The notes beneath the pieces were generated by a model. It ran no database searches. It was not told the origin of the DNA and was given only the letters and a program-made list of their open reading frames with translations. A stretch of DNA of 7,204 nt, from NCBI GenBank assembly GCA_026193435.1, contig JAPHUN010000236.1, positions 1-7,204 on the forward strand, written 5' to 3'. How positions within the stretch are numbered: the first letter of the stretch is position 1; each line of letters starts with the position of its first letter. Shown here piece by piece: positions 1 to 7,088 of the stretch. This DNA is from Chlorobium sp. (GTDB taxonomy: Bacteria > Bacteroidota > Chlorobiia > Chlorobiales > Chlorobiaceae). The position numbers and the translations under genes were made by a program.

Positions 1-116
1 GAGCGCAGAAACCGGAGTGTACACAGCGTACATGAGGATTTCGAGCACCGCTCAACGAAGCACTTGCATCGCGGAATAATAAATAGAGGTGCCCTCAAGC
101 AAACAAGTAATTCTCT
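1..116. other. aroA leader with small inverted repeats, no supported gene
   Basis: No complete gene fits here. Three short inverted repeats are visible: TGTAC/GTACA (18-22 with 28-32), GAGC/GCTC (43-46 with 50-53, 3-base loop) and GAGG/CCTC (86-89 with 93-96, 3-base loop). Frame 1 is open from the window edge to a TGA at 118-120, which overlaps the aroA ATG as ATGA, the usual form of translational coupling. However, the 39 codons it would encode are rich in His and Arg and look unlike a natural C-terminus. Frame 2 stops at 77-79 and frame 3 at 33-35. The whole stretch has the look of an intergenic repeat that I believe recurs in bacterial genomes, but I cannot name it. No convincing sigma-70 promoter was found. 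Confidence 0.4.
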
Positions 117-1424
117 ATGAAAGTCTATAAAGGAGAGGTGAACGCTCTTCCACCGGATAAATCAATAGCTCATCGTGCCGCGCTGATTGGAGCTGTAGCG
201 GACGGGACAACGGAAATATCGAATTTCTCCGGGGGATTCGATAACCAGTCAACCCTTGGTGTCCTGAAAGCTTGTGGTATTGCTGTGCATCAGGAAAAGG
301 TAAAAGGTCAGAACGGTCTGATTTCAAGGAATGTCGTCATTCACTCACAGGGTTTCTGGAGCCTGTCCGGTCCGGAAAAGGATCTGATGTGCAACAATTC
401 AGGGAGCACCATGAGGATGTTTGCAGGCATTCTTGCGGCTCAGCCCTTCGAGAGCAGACTTGTCGGCGACAGTTCGCTGATGAAACGGCCTATGCAGCGC
501 GTAGCACATCCTTTGCGGCTTATGGGCGCGGATGTTGCGCTTTCTTCTGATAATACGGCTCCGGTTGCTATCAGAGGGACAAAGCATCTCCGGCCGATCG
601 ATTACGAGCTTCCGGTTCCGTCCGCACAGGTGAAATCACTTGTTGCTCTGGCTGCTCTTCATGCAGAGGGCGAGAGTCGCGTTATCGAAACCCTGCCTTC
701 CCGGAATCATACGGAACTGATGCTCGGCCTGAAGGTTGAAGCGCTTTCTGACGGGAGAAGTGCCGTAATTATTCCCGGAAGGAAAACTGTTCCTGCAAAG
801 CCGTTTCACATTCCCGGCGATCCTTCCGCCGCCTGTTTTATCATAGCACTCGGATTGCTGAGTTCAGGCTCTGAAATAGTTCTACGTGACGTTTGTCTGA
901 ATCCGACCCGAACCGGTTATATGGATGTTCTGTCGGGAGCGGGAGCAGAGATTTCAATGGAAAACATCCGTTTCACCGGTGGTGAGAAAATCGGAGATGT
1001 TCTGGTTCGTCACAGCCCGACCATGAAGCCTTTGAGCATCAGTGATCCGGCTGTTGTCGCCAACAGTATCGATGAGATACCGATGCTTGCCGTTCTTTCA
1101 GCGTGCGCGACAGGCGCGTTTGAGCTGCATAACGCGGCAGAACTGCGTGCGAAGGAAAGCGACAGAATCAGCGCGGTGGTAGATAACCTGGAACGTATCG
1201 GTTTTGTCTGCGATGAATATGCCGACGGTTTTGCCGTGACGGGAAGAAAAGATGTCATGCCTGCAGGAAAGGTCGCTATCGACAGTTACGATGACCATCG
1301 TATCGCCATGAGTTTCGCGATAGCCGACAGGGTAGTGCCGATGGATCTCGATATATCGGACGCGAAGGTGATCGGCGTCTCTTTTCCCGATTTCTTCGAG
1401 ATTATCGAGAGTCTTGCAACCTGA
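117..1424 (+). CDS. aroA: 3-phosphoshikimate 1-carboxyvinyltransferase (EPSP synthase)
   Basis: Transfers the enolpyruvyl group of PEP to shikimate-3-phosphate, the sixth step of the shikimate route to chorismate and aromatic amino acids; cytosolic. The 435-residue product has full family length (about 430-450) and the expected two-domain order. Visible active-site motifs are PPDKS (12-16; K15 and S16 bind substrate), R20, NNSGSTMR (93-100, PEP-binding loop), SAQVK (169-173), RNHTE (196-200), NPTR (262-265), IDE (318-320), KESDR (346-350) and DDHR (392-395). RNHTE, SAQVK and NPTR match motifs used to define class II (naturally glyphosate-tolerant type) enzymes, but the first motif is PDKS rather than GDKS. 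ATG 117 is the first start after an in-frame TAA at 108-110. It lacks a clear Shine-Dalgarno. A GTG at 138 follows AAGGAG by only 2 bases, too close to be the better start. It converges on the hydrolase gene at 1439. Confidence 0.96.
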   Translation: MKVYKGEVNALPPDKSIAHRAALIGAVADGTTEISNFSGGFDNQSTLGVLKACGIAVHQEKVKGQNGLISRNVVIHSQGFWSLSGPEKDLMCNNSGSTMRMFAGILAAQPFESRLVGDSSLMKRPMQRVAHPLRLMGADVALSSDNTAPVAIRGTKHLRPIDYELPVPSAQVKSLVALAALHAEGESRVIETLPSRNHTELMLGLKVEALSDGRSAVIIPGRKTVPAKPFHIPGDPSAACFIIALGLLSSGSEIVLRDVCLNPTRTGYMDVLSGAGAEISMENIRFTGGEKIGDVLVRHSPTMKPLSISDPAVVANSIDEIPMLAVLSACATGAFELHNAAELRAKESDRISAVVDNLERIGFVCDEYADGFAVTGRKDVMPAGKVAIDSYDDHRIAMSFAIADRVVPMDLDISDAKVIGVSFPDFFEIIESLAT

Positions 1425-1438
1425 TTCTCTGTTGTTGT

Positions 1439-2224
1439 TCAGGCACTTGCTTTAAGATGATCAAGCAGATGGCGATTAAAAACCTCCGGCTGTTCCATGT
1501 TGGAAAGATGGCCTGCGCCTGGAACAAGGTGAAGCGTGGAACCTGAAACATGCTGGTGCATTGACTTTGCGAGATGAGTCGGGGTGAGCTTGTCTTCCAT
1601 TCCTGTAATAAAGGTGACGGGACGGTTGATGGTCGCAAGCGTATCAACCGAATCGCTCCTGGACGCAATTGCCTGCATGGCGTCTGCGATGACATCACCA
1701 GACTGTTTGTTGACGATCTCTCTGAAAGTCTCGATGAGTTCAGGTTTGGCGGTATAGGTTTCCGTTGCCATAACGTTGGGCAGCATCCTGTCTACAGCTT
1801 CCTGAGCACCGTGTGCCTTGACAGCGGAGATGAAGTCCCTGCGACCGGCAAGTGCAGCCTCGTTGTCCTGATCCGCTTTTGTATCGCACAGAACCATGGA
1901 AGAGATCTTTTCAGGAAGCGTTCGCCAGAGTTCAAATGCCTGATAGCCTCCCATGGAAAGGCCGACTACCGTGACGTTGTCGATATGAAGTGAAGAGAGC
2001 AGAGCGCAAAGCTCTTGTATGTAGTCGCTGAACGTCCAGTTCGACATTATTTTTGATCCATCAACACCGAAAACATTCGGCGCGATTGCCGGAATGCTCT
2101 CTTTTTCGAGCATCGAAAGTTGAGGTTTCCACATCTCCGCGGAAAGCGGAAAGGCGTGAAGCAGCAGCACCGCATGCTCCAGAGGTGCTTTGGTCTGCAG
2201 ATGGACGCTTGTATAGCTCAGCAT
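1439..2224 (-). CDS. alpha/beta-fold hydrolase of unknown substrate
   Basis: A 261-residue soluble alpha/beta hydrolase. The catalytic triad is easy to place: nucleophile S90 in the elbow GLSMGG (88-93), acid D211 in GMEDKLTP (208-215), and H239 in PGAGHLSNMEQP (235-246). HAF (23-25) after the first strand is the usual oxyanion-hole turn. The length suits the esterase / 3-oxoadipate enol-lactonase / pimeloyl-ACP methyl ester esterase (BioH-like) group, and these cannot be separated by eye. No signal peptide or membrane segment is seen, so it is probably cytosolic. It is the last gene of the leftward cluster, starting 19 bp after the stop of the YtxH-like gene. Only a weak ribosome binding site precedes ATG 2224. 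BioH is a possible role, but no biotin genes are nearby, so I give no symbol. Confidence 0.88.
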   Translation of the reverse strand: MLSYTSVHLQTKAPLEHAVLLLHAFPLSAEMWKPQLSMLEKESIPAIAPNVFGVDGSKIMSNWTFSDYIQELCALLSSLHIDNVTVVGLSMGGYQAFELWRTLPEKISSMVLCDTKADQDNEAALAGRRDFISAVKAHGAQEAVDRMLPNVMATETYTAKPELIETFREIVNKQSGDVIADAMQAIASRSDSVDTLATINRPVTFITGMEDKLTPTHLAKSMHQHVSGSTLHLVPGAGHLSNMEQPEVFNRHLLDHLKASA

Positions 2225-2243
2225 AGTCTGTTCGATAGACGCG

Positions 2244-2591
2244 TTAATTATCCTGAGGCTTTGATTGGCCTTTTGCCTGGGTTTTTATCTCCTTCAGGAT
2301 GGAGTTTGCATCGTTGAGTATCTTGCGTGCTTCATCTCTGGCGTTGTCAATAATCTCTTTTGACCTCTGCCCGGCTTCGTTGTCATAGACGCCGCCCTGT
2401 TCGTCTCCGTCATAAAATTCAGCAGCTTTGTCTGTCGCTCGATCAAGGGCGTGGCGCAGCTTTCCTGTAATGATCCGCTGCGTTTCCTGTCCTTTGTCGG
2501 GAGCGAAGAGCAGTCCCATAATCGTGCCGACAGCCGCACCGAGACCGGCGCCATAGAAGAGGCCCTTATAATAGTTATCCTGATTGTTCAT
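2244..2591 (-). CDS. YtxH-like small membrane-anchored protein
   Basis: A 115-residue protein. A glycine-rich hydrophobic segment at about 9-30 (LFYGAGLGAAVGTIMGLLFA) runs into APDKGQETQR (30-39), matching the YtxH-family signature LLFAPxxGxETR. The rest is a charged, probably helical tail with many Lys, Glu, Asp and Ala, ending hydrophilic. The likely topology is one N-terminal membrane anchor with the tail in the cytoplasm. The family is linked to general stress in Bacillus (YtxH) but its biochemical role is unknown. The reading frame continues upstream to 2699, but that extension overlaps the end of the HD gene and does not look like this family; the start at MNNQDN (ATG complementary to 2589-2591) puts the hydrophobic segment at the N-terminus as usual. 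No strong Shine-Dalgarno is visible. Confidence 0.85.
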   Translation of the reverse strand: MNNQDNYYKGLFYGAGLGAAVGTIMGLLFAPDKGQETQRIITGKLRHALDRATDKAAEFYDGDEQGGVYDNEAGQRSKEIIDNARDEARKILNDANSILKEIKTQAKGQSKPQDN

Positions 2592-2664
2592 AGTGTGTCG
2601 CTTATGTTTTGGATGATCTACTCTGTAAAGTAATAAAAAAGTCTCAACGAACAGTGGGCGGAAG

Positions 2665-4074
2665 TTATTCCCGAAGTGTCTCCATGATTTCATCTTCATG
2701 CCTCACTATCAGCTCTCTGAGGTCATCGCGACAGACAATTCTGAACTTCTTTGTGTACCGTTCGAAAGAAAGAATAAAATCCGAGCGGAAGACCGACTCA
2801 CCGAAATCATCGAAACGGATAGAGGGTTCAGTGGATGATCGCTGATGTGTCAGATTTTCCCTGCGGGTCGGGTGAACACGCAGCTCCCTGAGGTCGGCAT
2901 AGTCAAAGACATCTTTAAGAGAGGGTGGGTCGATGAGCACTTCATGACCTTTCAGCCCCAGAGCGGCATGTCTGTTGAGTATGTCGCAGATCGCCTTCTC
3001 TTTTTGTGTGCGGCGTTCGTGGTCTGTCGTGTAGGAAAACATCCACGTTTCCGGTTCATCTGCTCCGTTCCGATACGGGATGAAAGTGAGGGCACGTTTG
3101 TAGATTTTTCTCTGCATGATGTTGCCTAAAAGCTCTTTTGAGGCTGGCCATGAGCTCTCTGTTCGTTGCGTGAGTTCATGGAGCACCCTGTCATCAGAAT
3201 TATCGTAAAAGAGCGTCCGCAATGTATCGGGAAGAATAACAGATGCGTTGATCGCGTCCTGTAGCATTCTTCGCAGCATGACCGAGAAGGTCCGGCTGGT
3301 ATGATGCCAGTAAACATTGCGCATCATCATGTATTTCGAGAAGAGCAGGCTTTCAAGGGGAGCGATGCCTTTTTCCGTGATGGCGAAACGCTGCAGCTCA
3401 GGATCGGGAACAAATGATTCAATGAGTCTTTCAATATCGATACTGCCGTAGGGTATGTTACAGTGATGCGCGTCGCGCATCAGATAATCCATTTTGTCGG
3501 GATCGAGTGTGCCGCTGATCAGTTTTTTAAACCGTCCGGGCGCGGTTCCCTTGATGATGCCGGCTGTTTCGAGCGGGTCGACACCCCAGTCGCTTTCGAG
3601 TATTTCAGCTATCGGCGAAAACCCCTCATGGCGTTCAAACAGAAACCTGTCAACAAGCGTTTCGTGTGCGGCGAAAACCGCTTTTCCCTCATGGAACGGA
3701 GCTTGTTCCTCAAGAACATGAGCGTGTGGATAGTGCCCTATATCGTGCAGTATCGCGGAAGCAAGCAACAGTTTGCAGGTGTGATCATCAAAAGCCAGAG
3801 TCTCGTTCTGCAGGCTTTCTGCGAGAGGGTTGGTCACTATCCGTTGCAGAATGAGCTTCATGAGGTGATAGACGCCGATCGAGTGCTCGAAACGGGTATG
3901 GTTCGCGCCGGGATAGACCTGCTGGGCAAATGAAAGCTGACGTATGCCTTTGAGTCTCAGGAATGCCGGATGTGACAGGATTTTCTTTAAAGGAGTGTTG
4001 AGAGGAATGTGTCCCCATACCGGAAGCCTGATAAAACCGCCTTCAGACCGGAAAAGAAAAGAGTTGGAAATCAT
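2665..4074 (-). CDS. HD-domain phosphohydrolase (COG1078 / SAMHD1-like dNTPase relative)
   Basis: A 469-residue metal-dependent phosphohydrolase. Likely metal ligands, by family pattern, are H64 in HTRFEHSIG (59-67), H110-D111 in HDIGH (110-114), and D191 in the SGTLDPDKMDYLMRD block (187-201). This arrangement is that of the COG1078 group, which includes Enterococcus EF1143 (a dNTP triphosphohydrolase) and Bacillus YwfO, relatives of SAMHD1. Length is close to the family norm. No membrane segment is seen, so cytosolic. A role in trimming dNTP pools is an inference; the substrate cannot be read from sequence. The start ATG (complement of 4072-4074) lies 8 bp after the stop of the radical SAM gene, implying co-transcription. 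The conserved N-terminal block (GGFIRLPVWGHIPL, 12-25) begins soon after it, which supports this start. Confidence 0.92.
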   Translation of the reverse strand: MISNSFLFRSEGGFIRLPVWGHIPLNTPLKKILSHPAFLRLKGIRQLSFAQQVYPGANHTRFEHSIGVYHLMKLILQRIVTNPLAESLQNETLAFDDHTCKLLLASAILHDIGHYPHAHVLEEQAPFHEGKAVFAAHETLVDRFLFERHEGFSPIAEILESDWGVDPLETAGIIKGTAPGRFKKLISGTLDPDKMDYLMRDAHHCNIPYGSIDIERLIESFVPDPELQRFAITEKGIAPLESLLFSKYMMMRNVYWHHTSRTFSVMLRRMLQDAINASVILPDTLRTLFYDNSDDRVLHELTQRTESSWPASKELLGNIMQRKIYKRALTFIPYRNGADEPETWMFSYTTDHERRTQKEKAICDILNRHAALGLKGHEVLIDPPSLKDVFDYADLRELRVHPTRRENLTHQRSSTEPSIRFDDFGESVFRSDFILSFERYTKKFRIVCRDDLRELIVRHEDEIMETLRE

Positions 4075-4082
4075 ATGGGGTG

Positions 4083-5612
4083 TCAGCGTTGCATTACAAT
4101 TGGTGAAGTCGCGGAATCTGCATAACCTCCATTTTTCAGGTGAATAGCGCAGACCTTGCGGAAGTGGTGTCCGTAGATGAACAGTGTTATGGCAAGAGAG
4201 AGAGAGTGCGGTTGTCTGAAAAGAGTCCAGACGAGCATTTTCCAGTAGTGAAACCGTTCTTCACCCACGATGCCAAGTACCACCATGGAGCGAAAAAGGG
4301 CGACCAGCTGCCGGGGCTTGACCCTGGATTTGAACCGGGCAGGTTTGTATTCAAGCAGCAGGGTTTTAATGCGTTGGTAGTAGTTTTTTGGAGAATACAG
4401 GTAATCCATCATATCCCGGTATCCCTTTCGAAGAACCTCGATATCCATCTTGGGGATAATGTTCGTGGTGCTGTCGACATTGTCTCCGGATGAACTGCTC
4501 AACAGTCTTCCTTCGGTTTTCATGCGCTCATAGAGTTTCGTGCCCGGCAGAGCCTGAAGCATCCCGACCATCGCGGTAACGATGCCGCTGTTCTGAATGA
4601 ACTCTATCTGCTGCTGGAAAGTGGAAGGTGTGTCGGTGTCAAATCCGACGATGAATCCTCCTTGTACTTCCAGCCCGGCCCGCTGTATCCTTTTTATGTT
4701 TTCAAGCATATCCCGTGAGGTATTATGCTGTTTGCCGCAGGATTCCAGAGCCGAGTTGTCAGGGGTTTCAATGCCGATAAAGACCTGGTTGAACCCGGCA
4801 CGAACCATCAGCTCCATGAGTTCAGGGTCATCGGCTATGTTGATGGAACATTCGGTAAAGAATTTTCTGGATGTTTTTTTTGACGCCTGCCATTCGATAA
4901 GTTTGGGCAGGAGATCCTTTTTCAGGTACGCTTTGTGAGCGATAAAGTTATCATCAACGAAGAACACGCTTTCACGCCAACCTCTTTCATCTATCGCGTC
5001 AAGCTCCCGTAGTATCTGGTCGCTGGTTTTCGTGCGGATCTTGTGCCCGAGAAGCGCCGTGACGTTGCAGAAATCGCACTGATAGGGACACCCTCTTGAA
5101 AACTGTATCGCCATGGCGACATAGTTATTCATGTCCAGCAGCTCCCACTGCGGAACCGGAGAGGTTTTTATGTCGGGATAGTTCTCCGAACGGTAGAATT
5201 TTCGTGCAGTACCGTTGGCAAGATCTTCGAGGAAGGGCGGAAGAGTGATTTCCGCTTCATTCAGCACAAAGTGATCAACTACCGGGAAACATTCCGGTTC
5301 AGAGGTGAAAAGCGGGCCACCTGCTACAATGGTCAGATTCGCGGCTCTGCAACGAGCGATTATTTTCTGCGCCGACTCTTTCTGAACGCCCATCGCACTG
5401 ATCATCGCCATATCAGCCCACTCCAGATCTTTTTCCGATAACACCGATGCATTCAGATCGACCAGTTTTTTATCCCATTGGCGGGGCAGCATAGCCGCCA
5501 CCGTTACCAGTCCGAGAGGTGGCAACGAGGCTTTTTTTTTCACGAACTTCAACGCGTGCTTGAAACTCCAGAACGTGTCCGGGAACTCGGGATAGAGCAG
5601 CAGGATATTCAT
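4083..5612 (-). CDS. B12-binding domain radical SAM protein (HpnP/BchQ/BchR-like family)
   Basis: A 509-residue protein in three parts. The N-terminal B12-binding type fold (about 1-140) has PPLGLVTVAAMLP (31-43) and VAGGP (96-100); like many of this group it lacks the classical DxHxxG cobalamin-ligand motif. The radical SAM barrel (about 165-370) carries the 4Fe-4S motif CPYQCDFC (C175, C179, C182), followed by RTKT and FFVDDNF (217-223). A C-terminal region (about 375-509) resembles DUF4070. This is the layout of cobalamin-dependent radical SAM enzymes such as hopanoid 2-methylase HpnP, and of BchQ and BchR, which methylate chlorosome bacteriochlorophyll in green sulfur bacteria. C-methylation is therefore plausible, but the substrate is unknown and several paralogues are typical in such genomes. 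ATG 5612 gives the family's MNILLLYPEFPDTFW opening; the ribosome binding site is poor. First gene of the leftward cluster. Confidence 0.9.
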   Translation of the reverse strand: MNILLLYPEFPDTFWSFKHALKFVKKKASLPPLGLVTVAAMLPRQWDKKLVDLNASVLSEKDLEWADMAMISAMGVQKESAQKIIARCRAANLTIVAGGPLFTSEPECFPVVDHFVLNEAEITLPPFLEDLANGTARKFYRSENYPDIKTSPVPQWELLDMNNYVAMAIQFSRGCPYQCDFCNVTALLGHKIRTKTSDQILRELDAIDERGWRESVFFVDDNFIAHKAYLKKDLLPKLIEWQASKKTSRKFFTECSINIADDPELMELMVRAGFNQVFIGIETPDNSALESCGKQHNTSRDMLENIKRIQRAGLEVQGGFIVGFDTDTPSTFQQQIEFIQNSGIVTAMVGMLQALPGTKLYERMKTEGRLLSSSSGDNVDSTTNIIPKMDIEVLRKGYRDMMDYLYSPKNYYQRIKTLLLEYKPARFKSRVKPRQLVALFRSMVVLGIVGEERFHYWKMLVWTLFRQPHSLSLAITLFIYGHHFRKVCAIHLKNGGYADSATSPIVMQR

Positions 5613-5794
5613 AAATCAGTCGATCGTTTTCAAATAGGGTATCATAGTATATCTCTATCTGTTCATGTGCCGGCCATCCCTTGTTTTCGCAAAAAATGTA
5701 TTTACACTATAAACAATTCGTTACTATACAACTCCCGGAGAGATTTTTTCGTTCCTGAACAGCAGGAGAGGCGGGTGAAAAAATGGCCGGCAGA
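5613..5794. other. lptB to radical SAM intergenic region with distant 10-bp inverted repeat
   Basis: This 182-bp gap separates the lptB stop from the start of the radical SAM gene on the same strand. A perfect inverted repeat, TGCCGGCCAT at 5668-5677 and ATGGCCGGCA at 5783-5792, flanks 105 bp of AT-richer DNA. The right copy is followed on the lptB coding strand by a T6 run, but GCCGGC has no room for a loop, so it is not a standard terminator. A 5-bp stem (5753-5757 with 5763-5767) is also present without a U-tract. I found no well-spaced promoter for the radical SAM gene, so read-through from lptB remains possible. Confidence 0.35.
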
Positions 5795-6529
5795 TCAGTA
5801 GCGATCAAGGGTGAATTTTTCGCCCAGGTAGAGTTTTCGGGCTTCCGGATTATCGGCGATCTCTTCCGGGGTTCCCTGCATGAAAATTGTGCCGTCGAAC
5901 AGGAGATACGCGTGGTTGGTGATGGAGAGGGTTTCATGGACGTTGTGGTCCGTGATGAGTACCCCGATGTTTCGCTTGACAAGGCCTTCGACTATCTCCT
6001 GTATATCCTCCACGGCGATCGGATCGACTCCGGCGAATGGTTCGTCAAGCAGAATGAATTTCGGCCGGATGGCAAGCGCGCGGGCTATTTCCGTCCGGCG
6101 TCGTTCACCTCCCGAGAGGGCATAGCCCATGCTTTTCCGGATGCCGGCGATGTTCAGGTCCTCGAGCATCTCCTCGGTTCTTTCCCGCTGTTCGGCTTTT
6201 GAGAGGGAAGTGAATTCAAGAACACTGAGAATGTTCTCTTCCACGGTCAGTTTTCTGAACACCGACGATTCCTGGGGAAGATAGCCTATCCCCAGTCGCG
6301 CCCGTTTATACATGGGTAACGCGGTGATATTCCGCTCATCGAGAAACACGTCTCCCGCGTTCGGACGAACCAGACCGACAATCATATAGAACGTTGTCGT
6401 TTTCCCTGCTCCGTTCGGGCCGAGAAGCCCCACAATCTCCCCTTGTCTGACCTTCAGGGTCGAACTTCTGACAACTTCACGCTTGTTGTAGATCTTTTTC
6501 AGATTGCTGCAGCTCAGTGTCGATACCAT
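5795..6529 (-). CDS. lptB: Lipopolysaccharide export ABC transporter ATP-binding protein
   Basis: The cytoplasmic ATPase that, as a dimer with LptF and LptG, drives lipopolysaccharide extraction from the inner membrane and its transport to the outer membrane. The 244-residue length is typical. All ABC elements are intact: Walker A GPNGAGKT (37-44), Q-loop Q86 in LPQES, signature LSGGE (138-142), Walker B FILLDEP (158-164) with catalytic E163, FAGVDP after it, and switch H195 in [10 protein letters not shown] (192-201). The DHNVHETL and FAGVDPIAV segments are characteristic of LptB and set it apart from the related LivF and LivG. A Shine-Dalgarno-like GGAG (complement of 6539-6542) lies 9 bases before the ATG. 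The usual partners lptA and lptC are not adjacent. An outer membrane with LPS fits a Gram-negative host such as a green sulfur bacterium. Confidence 0.94.
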   Translation of the reverse strand: MVSTLSCSNLKKIYNKREVVRSSTLKVRQGEIVGLLGPNGAGKTTTFYMIVGLVRPNAGDVFLDERNITALPMYKRARLGIGYLPQESSVFRKLTVEENILSVLEFTSLSKAEQRERTEEMLEDLNIAGIRKSMGYALSGGERRRTEIARALAIRPKFILLDEPFAGVDPIAVEDIQEIVEGLVKRNIGVLITDHNVHETLSITNHAYLLFDGTIFMQGTPEEIADNPEARKLYLGEKFTLDRY

Positions 6530-6561
6530 GTCAATACTCTCCGTGGGTTACTGTGAACCAA

Positions 6562-6578
6562 CAATCGCTCAACGTAGG
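6562..6578 (+). repeat. Solitary copy of the MITE terminal repeat in the lptB leader
   Basis: CAATCGCTCAACGTAGG matches the right end of the element at 7089-7105 at 16 of 17 positions and has the same orientation. No partner end lies at a MITE-like distance to its left, since lptB begins 32 bp away. It may be a relic of an excised or decayed insertion, an end left by deletion, or an alternative target of the same transposase. Chance is unlikely for 16 of 17 bases so close by, but not excluded. Confidence 0.5.
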
Positions 6579-6841
6579 ATGCAATATACGAGATTACCGG
6601 GATGTGAAAAGCAGTCGGGAGAAGACAGGTTCACTACTACGAAAACCGGTTAGAAATTTTCGGGTGATCCTGAAAGCATCGATAAAGCTGTAAGGATATT
6701 CCCGGCAAGTCGGATGAGGAACTGAGGTCTATGATGTCAGCTATGCAGTTTTTTCAATGACGTGCTCCGAATGGTTTGCAGGATCGTTCGTGATGAAAAA
6801 GGTTTTCGTTATGGATGTGACTATGTGCTAAAAAGAGATGT
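6579..6841. other. Intergenic stretch without a recognisable gene
   Basis: About 260 bp between the lptB leader and the MITE. Only very short reading frames exist, such as a 12-codon frame starting MKKVFVMDV near 6794 that has no ribosome binding site. No tRNA-like fold, long repeat or terminator was seen. It could be decayed coding sequence, but I cannot identify a parent gene. Confidence 0.5.
6583..6610 (-). promoter_or_regulatory. Possible lptB promoter
   Basis: On the lptB strand a -10-like TATATT (complement of 6583-6588) is preceded after 16 bp by a weak -35-like TTTTCA (complement of 6605-6610). Transcription from here would give a leader of roughly 45 bases that includes the solitary transposon-end-like repeat at 6562-6578. 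This is a pattern match only, and the -35 is poor. Confidence 0.28.
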
Positions 6842-6846
6842 TTTAT
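6842..6846. repeat. Target site duplication, left copy (TTTAT)
   Basis: TTTAT directly precedes the left terminal repeat of the element and is repeated exactly at 7106-7110 directly after the right terminal repeat. A perfect 5-bp direct repeat at both outer edges of matching inverted termini is the footprint of a transposition event. Confidence 0.8.
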
Positions 6847-6863
6847 CCTAAGTTGATCGTTTC
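6847..6863 (+). repeat. MITE left terminal inverted repeat
   Basis: CCTAAGTTGATCGTTTC. Its first ten bases are the exact complement of the last ten of the element; mismatches occur only in the inner seven. Confidence 0.8.
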
Positions 6864-7002
6864 AACAAATGTTTTATGCTGTCAACTTTATATTATATAA
6901 TGCGTTATGCTGAATTTTCTTACCACGAACATCTCACCCGATGGGTTGCGCGACCATAATGCAGAAAAATCGCATGTGTTGAAACCCTATGGGATTGTCA
7001 GT

Positions 7003-7082
7003 CATGCTGCATCTGCTTCGTTACAGGGAACTTGCGGTAGTCCACTACAGCGGCGTCCCCTGTGCCTTGCATCTACAGCATG
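7003..7082. repeat. Nested imperfect hairpin inside the MITE
   Basis: Inverted pairs share one centre near 7042.5-7043: CATGCTG (7003-7009) with CAGCATG (7076-7082), ACAGGG (7023-7028) with CCCTGT (7058-7063), and GTAG (7037-7040) with CTAC (7045-7048) around a TCCA loop. A further short paired block is 7014-7016 with 7069-7071. The result is an interrupted stem of about 80 bases with internal bulges, able to form in RNA or single-stranded DNA from either strand. Confidence 0.65.
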
Positions 7083-7088
7083 CTCTGG

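Noticed and set aside
138..140. GTG as alternative aroA start, next to AAGGAG at 130-135
   Set aside because: The purine stretch is only 2 bases from the GTG, too close for a working Shine-Dalgarno, and the residues upstream of it match the N-terminus I remember for Chlorobium AroA.
2630..2664. T6 run after the HD gene as an intrinsic terminator
   Set aside because: No GC-rich inverted repeat precedes the T-run on the coding strand.
2592..2699. N-terminal extension of the YtxH-like protein by 36 residues
   Set aside because: It overlaps the 3' end of the HD gene, has no family resemblance, and would bury the normally N-terminal hydrophobic segment.
5701..5729. Rightward promoter-like TTTACA-N17-CTATAC in the lptB-radical SAM gap
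   Set aside because: It would transcribe antisense through lptB with no rightward gene to serve, and the hexamers are imperfect.
5751..5770. Stem-loop TCCTG-AACAG-CAGGA after lptB as a terminator
   Set aside because: Only 5 bp of stem, and on the lptB strand it is followed by an A-rich rather than a T-rich tract.
6553..6634. GTGAACC / GGTTCAC inverted repeat upstream of lptB
   Set aside because: Only 7 bp with a loop of nearly 70 bases and no supporting structure; likely chance.
6903..6911. GCGTTATGC resembling an integron recombination core site
   Set aside because: It does not fit GTTRRRY and lacks the paired core and symmetric architecture of an attC site; the hairpin at 7003-7082 is not flanked by such cores.
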